Assembly (NCBI GenBank): GCA_004431415.1 | Contig: QPMI01000629.1 | Location: 1-64,000, forward strand | Length of the DNA: 64,000 nucleotides | Direction: 5' to 3' | Source: Cyanophora paradoxa | Taxonomy: Eukaryota; Glaucocystophyceae; Cyanophorales; Cyanophoraceae | In this document: piece by piece, positions 39,901-54,900 of the stretch | How positions within the stretch are numbered: the first letter of the stretch is position 1 | Layout: each line of letters starts with the position of its first letter | Translations under genes and position numbers: made by a program | Notes under the pieces: generated by a model | Database searches by the model: none | What the model saw: only the letters and a program-made list of their open reading frames with translations | Told to the model about the DNA's origin: nothing

Positions 39901-42900
39901 CTAAATATAGGATCATATGTGTGTAAACGAAAGTGGGCGTGGAAGGTTTGGAGCTAGATTCTTGCACAACGATCGCGAGCCGCTGAGCTATAGATCTATA
40001 TATAGATTTCGGCGAAAGCTCTGGAAGTGCAGGTGGGCGATGCCCGCAAACGATATAATTAATATTATAAAACATTTTTGTTAGCTTGGTGCGAGGAGCT
40101 CGCGATCGAGCTCGAGCCCGGGGGCCCGGGGCGGGCGGACCTTGACGGTCGCCGTGGTCACGCCAGCAGTGAAGGTGGCCTCCACGGCGGCGAGCGCAGC
40201 CGCGCCCTTTGGCGTGCACGTGACGGCGGCCTTCGTTGCCGTGTTGACTACCGTCAGGGTGAACTCGACCTTCCCGTCGGCGTCGCGCGGCTTGTCGATT
40301 CCAGCGGTGGGGGCCGTGATGGTCGGAGCGACGGGCGCTGCAGACGTCGTGAAGGTTACTGCCGCGGATGCGCCGGAAGTTCCCGACGGGTCCGTCTGAG
40401 TGGCAGTGCACGTGTGCTCGGTGCCGGCCGCGAGGGCGACCTGCGCGCACGCAAACCGTGAGCTTGCACCGATTATGATCTCCACGGGTCTACACAAAGA
40501 TCTAAATCAAATATCATGAATAGGATCATATTTGTGTAAACGAAAGTGGGCGTGGAAGGTTTGGAGCTAGATTCTTGCGCAACGAGCCGCTGAGCTATTT
40601 ATATAGATCTAGATTTCGGCGAAAGCTCTGGAGGTGCAGGTGGGCGATGCCCGCAAACGATGTAATATTTTGTTAGCTTGGTGCGAGGAGCTCGCGATCG
40701 AGCTCGAGCCCGGGGGCCCGGGGCGGGCGGACCTTGACGGTCGCCGTGGTCACGCCAGCAGTGAAGGTGGCCTCCACGGCGGCGAGCGCAGCCGCGCCCT
40801 TTGGCGTGCACGTGACGGCGGCCTTCGTCGCCGTGTTGACTACCGTCAGGGTGAACTCGACCTTCCCGTCGGCGTCGCGCGGCTTGTCGATTCCAGCGGT
40901 GGGGGCCGTGATGGTCGGAGCGACGGGTGCTGCAGACGTCGTGAAGGTTACTGCCGCGGATGCGCCGGAAGTTCCCGACGGGTCCGTCTGAGTGGCCGTG
41001 CACGTGTGCTCGGTGCTGGCCGCGAGGGCGACCTGCGCGCACGCAAACCGTGAGCTTGCACCGATTACAATCTCCACATGCACAGGTCTAGATCTACACA
41101 CAGATGTAAATATCATGAATAGGATCATATGTGTAAACGAAAGTGGGCGTGGAAGGTTTGGAGATAGATTCTTGCACAACGATCGCGAGCCGCTGAGCTA
41201 TAGATCTAGATTTCGGCGAAAGCTCTGGAGGTGCAGGTGGGCGATGCCCGCAAACGATATAATTAATATTATAAAACATTTTGTAAGCTTGGTGCGAGGA
41301 GCTCGCGATCGAGCTCGAGCCCGGGGGCCCGGGGCGGGCGGACCTTGACGGTCGCCGTGGTCACGCCAGCAGTGAAGGTGGCCTCCACGGCGGCGAGCGC
41401 AGCCGCGCCCTTTGGCGTGCACGTGACGGCGGCCTTCGTCGCCGTGTTGACTACCGTCAGGGTGAACTCGACCTTCCCGTCGGCGTCGCGCGGCTTGTCG
41501 ATTCCAGCGGTGGGGGCCGTGATGGTCGGAGCGACGGGCGCTGCAGATGCAGCGGCCGTGGTGAAGGTTACTGCCGCGGATGCGCCGGAAGTTCCCGACG
41601 GGTCCGTCTGAGTGGCAGTGCACGTGTGCTCGGTGCCGGCCGCGAGGGCGACCTGCGCGCACGCAAACCGTGAGCTTGCACCGATTACAATCTCCACATG
41701 CACAGGTCTAGATCTACACACAGATGTAAATATCATGAATAGCTAAATATAGGATCATATGTGTAAACGAAAGTGGGCGTGGAAGGTTTGGAGATAGATT
41801 CTTGCACAACGATCGCGAGCCGCTGAGCTATAGATCTATATATAGATTTCGGCGAAAGCTCTGGAGGTGCAGGTGGGCGATGCCCGCAAACGATGTAATA
41901 TTTTGTTAGCTTGGTGCGAGGAGCTCGCGATCGAGCTCGAGCCCGGGGGCCCGGGGCGGGCGGACCTTGACGGTCGCCGTGGTCACGCCAGCAGTGAAGG
42001 TGGCCTCCACGGCGGCGAGCGCAGCCGCGCCCTTTGGCGTGCACGTGACGGCGGCCTTCGTCGCCGTGTTGACTACCGTCAGGGTGAACTCGACCTTCCC
42101 GTCGGCGTCGCGCGGCTTGTCGATTCCAGCGGTGGGGGCCGTGATGGTCGGAGCGACGGGCGCTGCAGATGCAGCGGCCGTGGTGAAGGTTACTGCCGCG
42201 GATGCGCCGGAAGTTCCCGACGGGTCCGTCTGAGTGGCAGTGCACGTGTGCTCGGTGCCGGCCGCGAGGGCGACCTGCGCGCACGCAAACCGTGAGCTTG
42301 CACCGATTACAATCTCCACATGCACAGATCTAGATCTACACACAGATGTAAATATCATGAATAGCTAAATATAGGATCATATGTGTAAACGAAAGTGGGC
42401 GTGGAAGGTTTGGAGCTAGATTCTTGCACAACGATCGCGAGCCGCTGAGCTATAGATCTAGATTTCGGCGAAAGCTCTGGAGGTGCAGGTGGGCGATGCC
42501 CGCAAACGATGTAATATTTTGTTAGCTTGGTGCGAGGAGCTCGCGATCGAGCTCGAGCCCGGGGGCCCGGGGCGGGCGGACCTTGACGGTCGCCGTGGTC
42601 ACGCCAGCAGTGAAGGTGGCCTCCACGGCGGCGAGCGCAGCCGCGCCCTTTGGCGTGCACGTGACGGCGGCCTTCGTCGCCGTGTTGACTACCGTCAGGG
42701 TGAACTCGACCTTCCCGTCGGCGTCGCGCGGCTTGTCGATTCCAGCGGTGGGGGCCGTGATGGTCGGAGCGACGGGCGCTGCAGATGCAGCGGCCGTGGT
42801 GAAGGTTACTGCCGCGGATGCGCCGGAAGTTCCCGACGGGTCCGTCTGAGTGGCAGTGCACGTGTGCTCGGTGCCGGCCGCGAGGGCGACCTGCGCGCAC

Positions 42901-45900
42901 GCAAACCGTGAGCTTGCACCGATTACAATCTCCACATGCACAGGTCTAGATCTACACACAGATGTAAATATCATGAATAGCTAAATATAGGATCATATGT
43001 GTAAACGAAAGTGGGCGTGGAAGGTTTGGAGCTAGATTCTTGCACAACGATCGCGAGCCGCTGAGCTATAGATCTAGATTTCGGCGAAAGCTCTGGAGGT
43101 GCAGGTGGGCGATGCCCGCAAACGATGTAATATTTTGTTAGCTTGGTGCGAGGAGCTCGCGATCGAGCTCGAGCCCGGGGGCCCGGGGCGGGCGGACCTT
43201 GACGGTCGCCGTGGTCACGCCAGCAGTGAAGGTGGCCTCCACGGCGGCGAGCGCAGCCGCGCCCTTTGGCGTGCACGTGACGGCGGCCTTCGTCGCCGTG
43301 TTGACTACCGTCAGGGTGAACTCGACCTTCCCGTCGGCGTCGCGCGGCTTGTCGATTCCAGCGGTGGGGCCGTGATGGTCGGAGCGACGGGCGCTGCAGA
43401 TGCAGCGGCCGTGGTGAAGGTTACTGCCGCGGATGCGCCGGAAGTTCCCGACGGGTCCGTCTGAGTGGCAGTGCACGTGTGCTCGGTGCCGGCCGCGAGG
43501 GCGACCTGCGCGCACGCAAACCGTGAGCTTGCACCGATTACAATCTCCACATGCACAGATCTAGATCTACACACAGATGTAAATATCATGAATAGCTAAA
43601 TATAGGATCATATGTGTAAACGAAAGTGGGCGTGGAAGGTTTGGAGCTAGATTCTTGCACAACGATCGCGAGCCGCTGAGCTATAGATCTAGATTTCGGC
43701 GAAAGCTCTGGAGGTGCAGGTGGGCGATGCCCGCAAACGATGTAATATTTTGTTAGCTTGGTGCGAGGAGCTCGCGATCGAGCTCGAGCCCGGGGGCCCG
43801 GGGCGGGCGGACCTTGACGGTCGCCGTGGTCACGCCAGCAGTGAAGGTGGCCTCCACGGCGGCGAGCGCAGCCGCGCCCTTTGGCGTGCACGTGACGGCG
43901 GCCTTCGTCGCCGTGTTGACTACCGTCAGGGTGAACTCGACCTTCCCGTCGGCGTCGCGCGGCTTGTCGATTCCAGCGGTGGGGGCCGTGATGGTCGGAG
44001 CGACGGGCGCTGCAGATGCAGCGGCCGTGGTGAAGGTTACTGCCGCGGATGCGCCGGAAGTTCCGACGGGTCCGTCTGAGTGGCAGTGCACGTGTGCTCG
44101 GTGCCGGCCGCGAGGGCGACCTGCGCGCACGCAAACCGTGAGCTTGCACCGATTACAATCTCCACATGCACAGGTCTAGATCTACACACAGATGTAAATA
44201 TCATGAATAGCTAAATATAGGATCATATGTGTAAACGAAAGTGGGCGTGGAAGGTTTGGAGCTAGATTCTTGCACAACGATCGCGAGCCGCTGAGCTATA
44301 GATCTAGATTTCGGCGAAAGCTCTGGAGGTGCAGGTGGGCGATGCCCGCAAACGATGTAATATTTTGTTAGCTTGGTGCGAGGAGCTCGCGATCGAGCTC
44401 GAGCCCGGGGCCCGGGGCGGGCGGACCTTGACGGTCGCCGTGGTCACGCCAGCAGTGAAGGTGGCCTCCACGGCGGCGAGCGCAGCCGCGCCCTTTGGCG
44501 TGCACGTGACGGCGGCCTTCGTCGCCGTGTTGACTACCGTCAGGGTGAACTCGACCTTCCCGTCGGCGTCGCGCGGCTTGTCGATTCCAGCGGTGGGGGC
44601 CGTGATGGTCGGAGCGACGGGCGCTGCAGATGCAGCGGCCGTGGTGAAGGTTACTGCCGCGGATGCGCCGGAAGTTCCCGACGGGTCCGTCTGAGTGGCA
44701 GTGCACGTGTGCTCGGTGCCGGCCGCGAGGGCGACCTGCGCGCACGCAAACCGTGAGCTTGCACCGATTACAATCTCCACATGCACAGGTCTAGATCTAC
44801 ACACAGATGTAAATATCATGAATAGCTAAATATAGGATCATATGTGTAAACGAAAGTGGGCGTGGAAGGTTTGGAGCTAGATTCTTGCACAACGATCGCG
44901 AGCCGCTGAGCTATAGATCTAGATTTCGGCGAAAGCTCTGGAGGTGCAGGTGGGCGATGCCCGCAAACGATGTAATATTTTGTTAGCTTGGTGCGAGGAG
45001 CTCGCGATCGAGCTCGAGCCCGGGGCCCGGGGCGGGCGGACCTTGACGGTCGCCGTGGTCACGCCAGCAGTGAAGGTGGCCTCCACGGCGGCGAGCGCAG
45101 CCGCGCCCTTTGGCGTGCACGTGACGGCGGCCTTCGTCGCCGTGTTGACTACCGTCAGGGTGAACTCGACCTTCCCGTCGGCGTCGCGCGGCTTGTCGAT
45201 TCCAGCGGTGGGGGCGTGATGGTCGGAGCGACGGGCGCTGCAGATGCAGCGGCCGTGGTGAAGGTTACTGCCGCGGATGCGCCGGAAGTTCCCGACGGGT
45301 CCGTCTGAGTGGCAGTGCACGTGTGCTCGGTGCCGGCCGCGAGGGCGACCTGCGCGCACGCAAACCGTGAGCTTGCACCGATTACAATCTCCACATGCAC
45401 AGGTCTAGATCTACACACAGATGTTAATATCATGAATAGCTAAATATAGGATCATATGTGTAAACGAAAGTGGGCGTGGAAGGTTTGGAGCTAGATTCTT
45501 GCACAACGATCGCGAGCCGCTGAGCTATAGATCTAGATTTCGGCGAAAGCTCTGGAGGTGCAGGTGGGCGATGCCCGCAAACGATGTAATATTTTGTTAG
45601 CTTGGTGCGAGGAGCTCGCGATCGAGCTCGAGCCCGGGGGCCCGGGGCGGGCGGACCTTGACGGTCGCCGTGGTCACGCCAGCAGTGAAGGTGGCCTCCA
45701 CGGCGGCGAGCGCAGCCGCGCCCTTTGGCGTGCACGTGACGGCGGCCTTCGTCGCCGTGTTGACTACCGTCAGGGTGAACTCGACCTTCCCGTCGGCGTC
45801 GCGCGGCTTGTCGATTCCAGCGGTGGGGCCGTGATGGTCGGAGCGACGGGCGCTGCAGATGCAGCGGCCGTGGTGAAGGTTACTGCCGCGGATGCGCCGG

Positions 45901-48900
45901 AAGTTCCCGACGGGTCCGTCTGAGTGGCAGTGCACGTGTGCTCGGTGCCGGCCGCGAGGGCGACCTGCGCGCACGCAAACCGTGAGCTTGCACGATTACA
46001 ATCTCCACATGCACAGGTCTAGATCTACACACAGATGTTAATATCATGAATAGCTAAATATAGGATCATATGTGTAAACGAAAGTGGGCGTGGAAGGTTT
46101 GGAGCTAGATTCTTGCACAACGATCGCGAGCCGCTGAGCTATAGATCAGATTTCGGCGAAAGCTCTGGAGGTGCAGGTGGGCGATGCCCGCAAACGATGT
46201 AATATTTTGTTAGCTTGGTGCGAGGAGCTCGCGATCGAGCTCGAGCCCGGGGGCCGGGGCGGGCGGACCTTGACGGTCGCCGTGGTCACGCCAGCAGTGA
46301 AGGTGGCCTCCACGGCGGCGAGCGCAGCCGCGCCTTTGGCGTGCACGTGACGGCGGCCTTCGTCGCCGTGTTGACTACCGTCAGGGTGAACTCGACCTTC
46401 CCGTCGGCGTCGCGCGGCTTGTCGATTCCAGCGGTGGGGGCCGTGATGGTCGGAGCGACGGGCGCTGCAGATGCAGCGGCCGTGGTGAAGGTTACTGCCG
46501 CGGATGCGCCGGAAGTTCCCGACGGGTCCGTCTGAGTGGCAGTGCACGTGTGCTCGGTGCCGGCCGCGAGGGCGACCTGCGCGCACGCAAACCGTGAGCT
46601 TGCACCGATTACAATCTCCACATGCACAGGTCTAGATCTACACACAGATGTAAATATCATGAATAGGATCATATGTGTACAAGTGGGGTTGAAGTTTGGA
46701 GCTAGATTCTTGCACAACGAGCCGCTGAGCTATAGATCTAGATTTCGGCGAAAGCTCTGGAGGTGCAGGTGGGCGATGCCCGCAAACGATGTAATATTTT
46801 GTTAGCTTGGTGCGAGGAGCTCGCGATCGAGCTCGAGCCCGGGGGCCCGGGGCGGGCGGACCTTGACGGTCGCCGTGGTCACGCCAGCAGTGAAGGTGGC
46901 CTCCACGGCGGCGAGCGCAGCCGCGCCCTTTGGCGTGCACGTGACGGCGGCCTTCGTCGCCGTGTTGACTACCGTCAGGGTGAACTCGACCTTCCCGTCG
47001 GCGTCGCGCGGCTTGTCGATTCCAGCGGTGGGGGCCGTGATGGTCGGAGCGACGGGCGCTGCAGATGCAGCGGCCGTGGTGAAGGTTACTGCCGCGGATG
47101 CGCCGGAAGTTCCCGACGGGTCCGTCTGAGTGGCAGTGCACGTGTGCTCGGTGCCGGCCGCGAGGGCGACCTGCGCGCACGCAAACCGTGAGCTTGCACC
47201 GATTACAATCTCCACATGCACAGGTCTAGATCTACACACAGATGTAAATATCATGAATAGTAAATATAGGATCATATGTGTAAACGAAGTGGCGTGGAAG
47301 TTTGGAGATAGATTCTTGCACAACGATCGCGAGCCGCTGAGCTATAGATCTAGATTTCGGCGAAAGCTCTGGAGGTGCAGGTGGGCGATGCCCGCAAACG
47401 ATGTAATATTTTGTTAGCTTGGTGCGAGGAGCTCGCGATCGAGCTCGAGCCCGGGGCCCGGGGCGGGCGGACCTTGACGGTCGCCGTGGTCACGCCAGCA
47501 GTGAAGGTGGCCTCCACGGCGGCGAGCGCAGCCGCGCCCTTTGGCGTGCACGTGACGGCGGCCTTCGTCGCCGTGTTGACTACCGTCAGGGTGAACTCGA
47601 CCTTCCGTCGGCGTCGCGCGGCTTGTCGATTCCAGCGGTGGGGCCGTGATGGTCGGAGCGACGGGCGCTGCAGATGCAGCGGCCGTGGTGAAGGTTACTG
47701 CCGCGGATGCGCCGGAAGTTCCCGACGGGTCCGTCTGAGTGGCAGTGCACGTGTGCTCGGTGCCGGCCGCGAGGGCGACCTGCGCGCACGCAAACCGTGA
47801 GCTTGCACCGATTACAATCTCCACATGCACAGGTCTAGATCTACACACAGATGTAAATATCATGAATAGCTAAATATAGGATCATATGTGTAAACGAAAG
47901 TGGGCGTGGAAGGTTTGGAGCTAGATTCTTGCACAACGATCGGAGCCGCTGAGCTATAGATCTAGATTTCGGCGAAAGCTCTGGAGGTGCAGGTGGGCGA
48001 TGCCCGCAAACGATGTAATATTTTGTTAGCTTGGTGCGAGGAGCTCGCGATCGAGCTCGAGCCCGGGGGCCCGGGGCGGGCGGACCTTGACGGTCGCCGT
48101 GGTCACGCCAGCAGTGAAGGTGGCCTCCACGGCGGCGAGCGCAGCCGCGCCCTTTGGCGTGCACGTGACGGCGGCCTTCGTCGCCGTGTTGACTACCGTC
48201 AGGGTGAACTCGACCTTCCCGTCGGCGTCGCGCGGCTTGTCGATTCCAGCGGTGGGGGCCGTGATGGTCGGAGCGACGGGCGCTGCAGATGCAGCGGCCG
48301 TGGTGAAGGTTACTGCCGCGGATGCGCCGGAAGTTCCCGACGGGTCCGTCTGAGTGGCAGTGCACGTGTGCTCGGTGCCGGCCGCGAGGGCGACCTGCGC
48401 GCACGCAAACCGTGAGCTTGCACCGATTACAATCTCCACATGCACAGGTCTAGATCTACACACAGATGTAAATATCATGAATAGCTAAATATAGGATCAT
48501 ATGTGTAAACGAAAGTGGGCGTGGAAGGTTTGGAGCTAGATTCTTGCACAACGATCGCGAGCCGCTGAGCTATAGATCTAGATTTCGGCGAAAGCTCTGG
48601 AGGTGCAGGTGGGCGATGCCCGCAAACGATGTAATATTTTGTTAGCTTGGTGCGAGGAGCTCGCGATCGAGCTCGAGCCCGGGGCCCGGGGCGGGCGGAC
48701 CTTGACGGTCGCCGTGGTCACGCCAGCAGTGAAGGTGGCCTCCACGGCGGCGAGCGCAGCCGCGCCCTTTGGCGTGCACGTGACGGCGGCCTTCGTCGCC
48801 GTGTTGACTACCGTCAGGGTGAACTCGACCTTCCCGTCGGCGTCGCGCGGCTTGTCGATTCCAGCGGTGGGGGCCGTGATGGTCGGAGCGACGGGCGCTG

Positions 48901-51900
48901 CAGATGCAGCGGCCGTGGTGAAGGTTACTGCCGCGGATGCGCCGGAAGTTCCCGACGGGTCCGTCTGAGTGGCAGTGCACGTGTGCTCGGTGCCGGCCGC
49001 GAGGGCGACCTGCGCGCACGCAAACCGTGAGCTTGCACCGATTACAATCTCCACATGCACAGTCTAGATCTACACACAGATGTAAATATCATGAATAGCT
49101 AAATATAGGATCATATGTGTAAACGAAAGTGGGCGTGGAAGGTTTGGAGCTAGATTCTTGCACAACGATCGCGAGCCGCTGAGCTATAGATCTAGATTTC
49201 GGCGAAAGCTCTGGAGGTGCAGGTGGGCGATGCCCGCAAACGATGTAATATTTTGTTAGCTTGGTGCGAGGAGCTCGCGATCGAGCTCGAGCCCGGGGGC
49301 CCGGGGCGGGCGGACCTTGACGGTCGCCGTGGTCACGCCAGCAGTGAAGGTGGCCTCCACGGCGGCGAGCGCAGCCGCGCCCTTTGGCGTGCACGTGACG
49401 GCGGCCTTCGTCGCCGTGTTGACTACCGTCAGGGTGAACTCGACCTTCCCGTCGGCGTCGCGCGGCTTGTCGATTCCAGCGGTGGGGGCCGTGATGGTCG
49501 GAGCGACGGGCGCTGCAGATGCAGCGGCCGTGGTGAAGGTTACTGCCGCGGATGCGCCGGAAGTTCCCGACGGGTCCGTCTGAGTGGCAGTGCACGTGTG
49601 CTCGGTGCCGGCCGCGAGGGCGACCTGCGCGCACGCAAACCGTGAGCTTGCACCGATTACAATCTCCACATGCACAGGTCTAGATCTACACACAGATGTA
49701 AATATCATGAATAGCTAAATATAGGATCATATGTGTAAACGAAAGTGGGCGTGGAAGGTTTGGAGCTAGATTCTTGCACAACGATCGCGAGCCGCTGAGC
49801 TATAGATCTAGATTTCGGCGAAAGCTCTGGAGGTGCAGGTGGGCGATGCCCGCAAACGATGTAATATTTTGTTAGCTTGGTGCGAGGAGCTCGCGATCGA
49901 GCTCGAGCCCGGGGGCCCGGGCGGGCGGACCTTGACGGTCGCCGTGGTCACGCCAGCAGTGAAGGTGGCCTCCACGGCGGCGAGCGCAGCCGCGCCCTTT
50001 GGCGTGCACGTGACGGCGGCCTTCGTCGCCGTGTTGACTACCGTCAGGGTGAACTCGACCTTCCCGTCGGCGTCGCGCGGCTTGTCGATTCCAGCGGTGG
50101 GGGCCGTGATGGTCGGAGCGACGGGCGCTGCAGATGCAGCGGCCGTGGTGAAGGTTACTGCCGCGGATGCGCCGGAAGTTCCCGACGGGTCCGTCTGAGT
50201 GGCAGTGCACGTGTGCTCGGTGCCGGCCGCGAGGGCGACCTGCGCGCACGCAAACCGTGAGCTTGCACCGATTACAATCTCCACATGCACAGGTCTAGAT
50301 CTACACACAGATGTAAATATCATGAATAGCTAAATATAGGATCATATGTGTAAACGAAAGTGGGCGTGGAAGGTTTGGAGCTAGATTCTTGCACAACGAT
50401 CGCGAGCCGCTGAGCTATAGATCTAGATTTCGGCGAAAGCTCTGGAGGTGCAGGTGGGCGATGCCCGCAAACGATGTAATATTTTGTTAGCTTGGTGCGA
50501 GGAGCTCGCGATCGAGCTCGAGCCCGGGGCCCGGGGCGGGCGGACCTTGACGGTCGCCGTGGTCACGCCAGCAGTGAAGGTGGCCTCCACGGCGGCGAGC
50601 GCAGCCGCGCCCTTTGGCGTGCACGTGACGGCGGCCTTCGTCGCCGTGTTGACTACCGTCAGGGTGAACTCGACCTTCCCGTCGGCGTCGCGCGGCTTGT
50701 CGATTCCAGCGGTGGGGGCCGTGATGGTCGGAGCGACGGGCGCTGCAGATGCAGCGGCCGTGGTGAAGGTTACTGCCGCGGATGCGCCGGAAGTTCCCGA
50801 CGGGTCCGTCTGAGTGGCAGTGCACGTGTGCTCGGTGCCGGCCGCGAGGGCGACCTGCGCGCACGCAAACCGTGAGCTTGCACCGATTACAATCTCCACA
50901 TGCACAGGTCTAGATCTACACACAGATGTAAATATCATGAATAGCTAATATAGGATCATATGTGTAAACGAAGTGGGCGTGGAAGGTTTGGAGCTAGATT
51001 CTTGCACAACGATCGCGAGCCGCTGAGCTATAGATCTAGATTTCGGCGAAAGCTCTGGAGGTGCAGGTGGGCGATGCCCGCAAACGATGTAATATTTTGT
51101 TAGCTTGGTGCGAGGAGCTCGCGATCGAGCTCGAGCCCGGGGGCCCGGGGCGGGCGGACCTTGACGGTCGCCGTGGTCACGCCAGCAGTGAAGGTGGCCT
51201 CCACGGCGGCGAGCGCAGCCGCGCCCTTTGGCGTGCACGTGACGGCGGCCTTCGTCGCCGTGTTGACTACCGTCAGGGTGAACTCGACCTTCCGTCGGCG
51301 TCGCGCGGCTTGTCGATTCCAGCGGTGGGGCCGTGATGGTCGGAGCGACGGGCGCTGCAGATGCAGCGGCCGTGGTGAAGGTTACTGCCGCGGATGCGCC
51401 GGAAGTTCCCGACGGGTCCGTCTGAGTGGCAGTGCACGTGTGCTCGGTGCCGGCCGCGAGGGCGACCTGCGCGCACGCAAACCGTGAGCTTGCACCGATT
51501 ACAATCTCCACATGCACAGTCTAGATCTACACACAGATGTAAATATCATGAATAGCTAAATATAGGATCATATGTGTAAACGAAAGTGGGCGTGGAAGGT
51601 TTGGAGCTAGATTCTTGCACAACGATCGCGAGCCGCTGAGCTATAGATCTAGATTTCGGCGAAAGCTCTGGAGGTGCAGGTGGGCGATGCCCGCAAACGA
51701 TGTAATATTTTGTTAGCTTGGTGCGAGGAGCTCGCGATCGAGCTCGAGCCCGGGGCCCGGGGCGGGCGGACCTTGACGGTCGCCGTGGTCACGCCAGCAG
51801 TGAAGGTGGCCTCCACGGCGGCGAGCGCAGCCGCGCCCTTTGGCGTGCACGTGACGGCGGCCTTCGTCGCCGTGTTGACTACCGTCAGGGTGAACTCGAC

Positions 51901-54900
51901 CTTCCCGTCGGCGTCGCGCGGCTTGTCGATTCCAGCGGTGGGGCCGTGATGGTCGGAGCGACGGGCGCTGCAGATGCAGCGGCCGTGGTGAAGGTTACTG
52001 CCGCGGATGCGCCGGAAGTTCCCGACGGGTCCGTCTGAGTGGCAGTGCACGTGTGCTCGGTGCCGGCCGCGAGGGCGACCTGCGCGCACGCAAACCGTGA
52101 GCTTGCACCGATTACAATCTCCACATGCACAGGTCTAGATCTACACACAGATGTAAATATCATGAATAGCTAAATATAGGATCATATGTGTAAACGAAAG
52201 TGGGCGTGGAAGGTTTGGAGCTAGATTCTTGCACAACGATCGCGAGCCGCTGAGCTATAGATCTAGATTTCGGCGAAAGCTCTGGAGGTGCAGGTGGGCG
52301 ATGCCCGCAAACGATGTAATATTTTGTTAGCTTGGTGCGAGGAGCTCGCGATCGAGCTCGAGCCCGGGGGCCCGGGGCGGGCGGACCTTGACGGTCGCCG
52401 TGGTCACGCCAGCAGTGAAGGTGGCCTCCACGGCGGCGAGCGCAGCCGCGCCCTTTGGCGTGCACGTGACGGCGGCCTTCGTCGCCGTGTTGACTACCGT
52501 CAGGGTGAACTCGACCTTCCCGTCGGCGTCGCGCGGCTTGTCGATTCCAGCGGTGGGGGCCGTGATGGTCGGAGCGACGGGCGCTGCAGATGCAGCGGCC
52601 GTGGTGAAGGTTACTGCCGCGGATGCGCCGGAAGTTCCCGACGGGTCCGTCTGAGTGGCAGTGCACGTGTGCTCGGTGCCGGCCGCGAGGGCGACCTGCG
52701 CGCACGCAAACCGTGAGCTTGCACCGATTACAATCTCCACATGCACAGGTCTAGATCTACACACAGATGTAAATATCATGAATAGCTAAATATAGGATCA
52801 TATGTGTAAACGAAAGTGGGCGTGGAAGGTTTGGAGCTAGATTCTTGCACAACGATCGCGAGCCGCTGAGCTATAGATCTAGATTTCGGCGAAAGCTCTG
52901 GAGGTGCAGGTGGGCGATGCCCGCAAACGATGTAATATTTTGTTAGCTTGGTGCGAGGAGCTCGCGATCGAGCTCGAGCCCGGGGGCCCGGGGCGGGCGG
53001 ACCTTGACGGTCGCCGTGGTCACGCCAGCAGTGAAGGTGGCCTCCACGGCGGCGAGCGCAGCCGCGCCCTTTGGCGTGCACGTGACGGCGGCCTTCGTCG
53101 CCGTGTTGACTACCGTCAGGGTGAACTCGACCTTCCCGTCGGCGTCGCGCGGCTTGTCGATTCCAGCGGTGGGGGCCGTGATGGTCGGAGCGACGGGCGC
53201 TGCAGATGCAGCGGCCGTGGTGAAGGTTACTGCCGCGGATGCGCCGGAAGTTCCCGACGGGTCCGTCTGAGTGGCAGTGCACGTGTGCTCGGTGCCGGCC
53301 GCGAGGGCGACCTGCGCGCACGCAAACCGTGAGCTTGCACCGATTACAATCTCCACATGCACAGGTCTAGATCTACACACAGATGTAAATATCATGAATA
53401 GCTAAATATAGGATCATATGTGTAAACGAAAGTGGGCGTGGAAGGTTTGGAGCTAGATTCTTGCACAACGATCGCGAGCCGCTGAGCTATAGATCTAGAT
53501 TTCGGCGAAAGCTCTGGAGGTGCAGGTGGGCGATGCCCGCAAACGATGTAATATTTTGTTAGCTTGGTGCGAGGAGCTCGCGATCGAGCTCGAGCCCGGG
53601 GGCCCGGGCGGGCGGACCTTGACGGTCGCCGTGGTCACGCCAGCAGTGAAGGTGGCCTCCACGGCGGCGAGCGCAGCCGCGCCCTTTGGCGTGCACGTGA
53701 CGGCGGCCTTCGTCGCCGTGTTGACTACCGTCAGGGTGAACTCGACCTTCCCGTCGGCGTCGCGCGGCTTGTCGATTCCAGCGGTGGGGGCCGTGATGGT
53801 CGGAGCGACGGGCGCTGCAGATGCAGCGGCCGTGGTGAAGGTTACTGCCGCGGATGCGCCGGAAGTTCCCGACGGGTCCGTCTGAGTGGCAGTGCACGTG
53901 TGCTCGGTGCCGGCCGCGAGGGCGACCTGCGCGCACGCAAACCGTGAGCTTGCACCGATTACAATCTCCACATGCACAGGTCTAGATCTACACACAGATG
54001 TTAATATCATGAATAGCTAAATATAGGATCATATGTGTAAACGAAAGTGGGCGTGGAAGGTTTGGAGCTAGATTCTTGCACAACGATCGCGAGCCGCTGA
54101 GCTATAGATCTAGATTTCGGCGAAAGCTCTGGAGGTGCAGGTGGGCGATGCCCGCAAACGATGTAATATTTTGTTAGCTTGGTGCGAGGAGCTCGCGATC
54201 GAGCTCGAGCCCGGGGGCCCGGGGCGGGCGGACCTTGACGGTCGCCGTGGTCACGCCAGCAGTGAAGGTGGCCTCCACGGCGGCGAGCGCAGCCGCGCCC
54301 TTTGGCGTGCACGTGACGGCGGCCTTCGTCGCCGTGTTGACTACCGTCAGGGTGAACTCGACCTTCCCGTCGGCGTCGCGCGGCTTGTCGATTCCAGCGG
54401 TGGGGCCGTGATGGTCGGAGCGACGGGCGCTGCAGATGCAGCGGCCGTGGTGAAGGTTACTGCCGCGGATGCGCCGGAAGTTCCCGACGGGTCCGTCTGA
54501 GTGGCAGTGCACGTGTGCTCGGTGCCGGCCGCGAGGGCGACCTGCGCGCACGCAAACCGTGAGCTTGCACCGATTACAATCTCCACATGCACAGGTCTAG
54601 ATCTACACACAGATGTAAATATCATGAATAGCTAAATATAGGATCATATGTGTAAACGAAAGTGGGCGTGGAAGGTTTGGAGCTAGATTCTTGCACAACG
54701 ATCGCGAGCCGCTGAGCTATAGATCAAGATTTCGGCGAAAGCTCTGGAGGTGCAGGTGGGCGATGCCCGCAAACGATATAATATTTTGTTAGCTTGGTGC
54801 GAGGAGCTCGCGATCGAGCTCGAGCCCGGGGGCCCGGGGCGGGCGGACCTTGACGGTCGCCGTGGTCACGCCAGCAGTGAAGGTGGCCTCCACGGCGGCG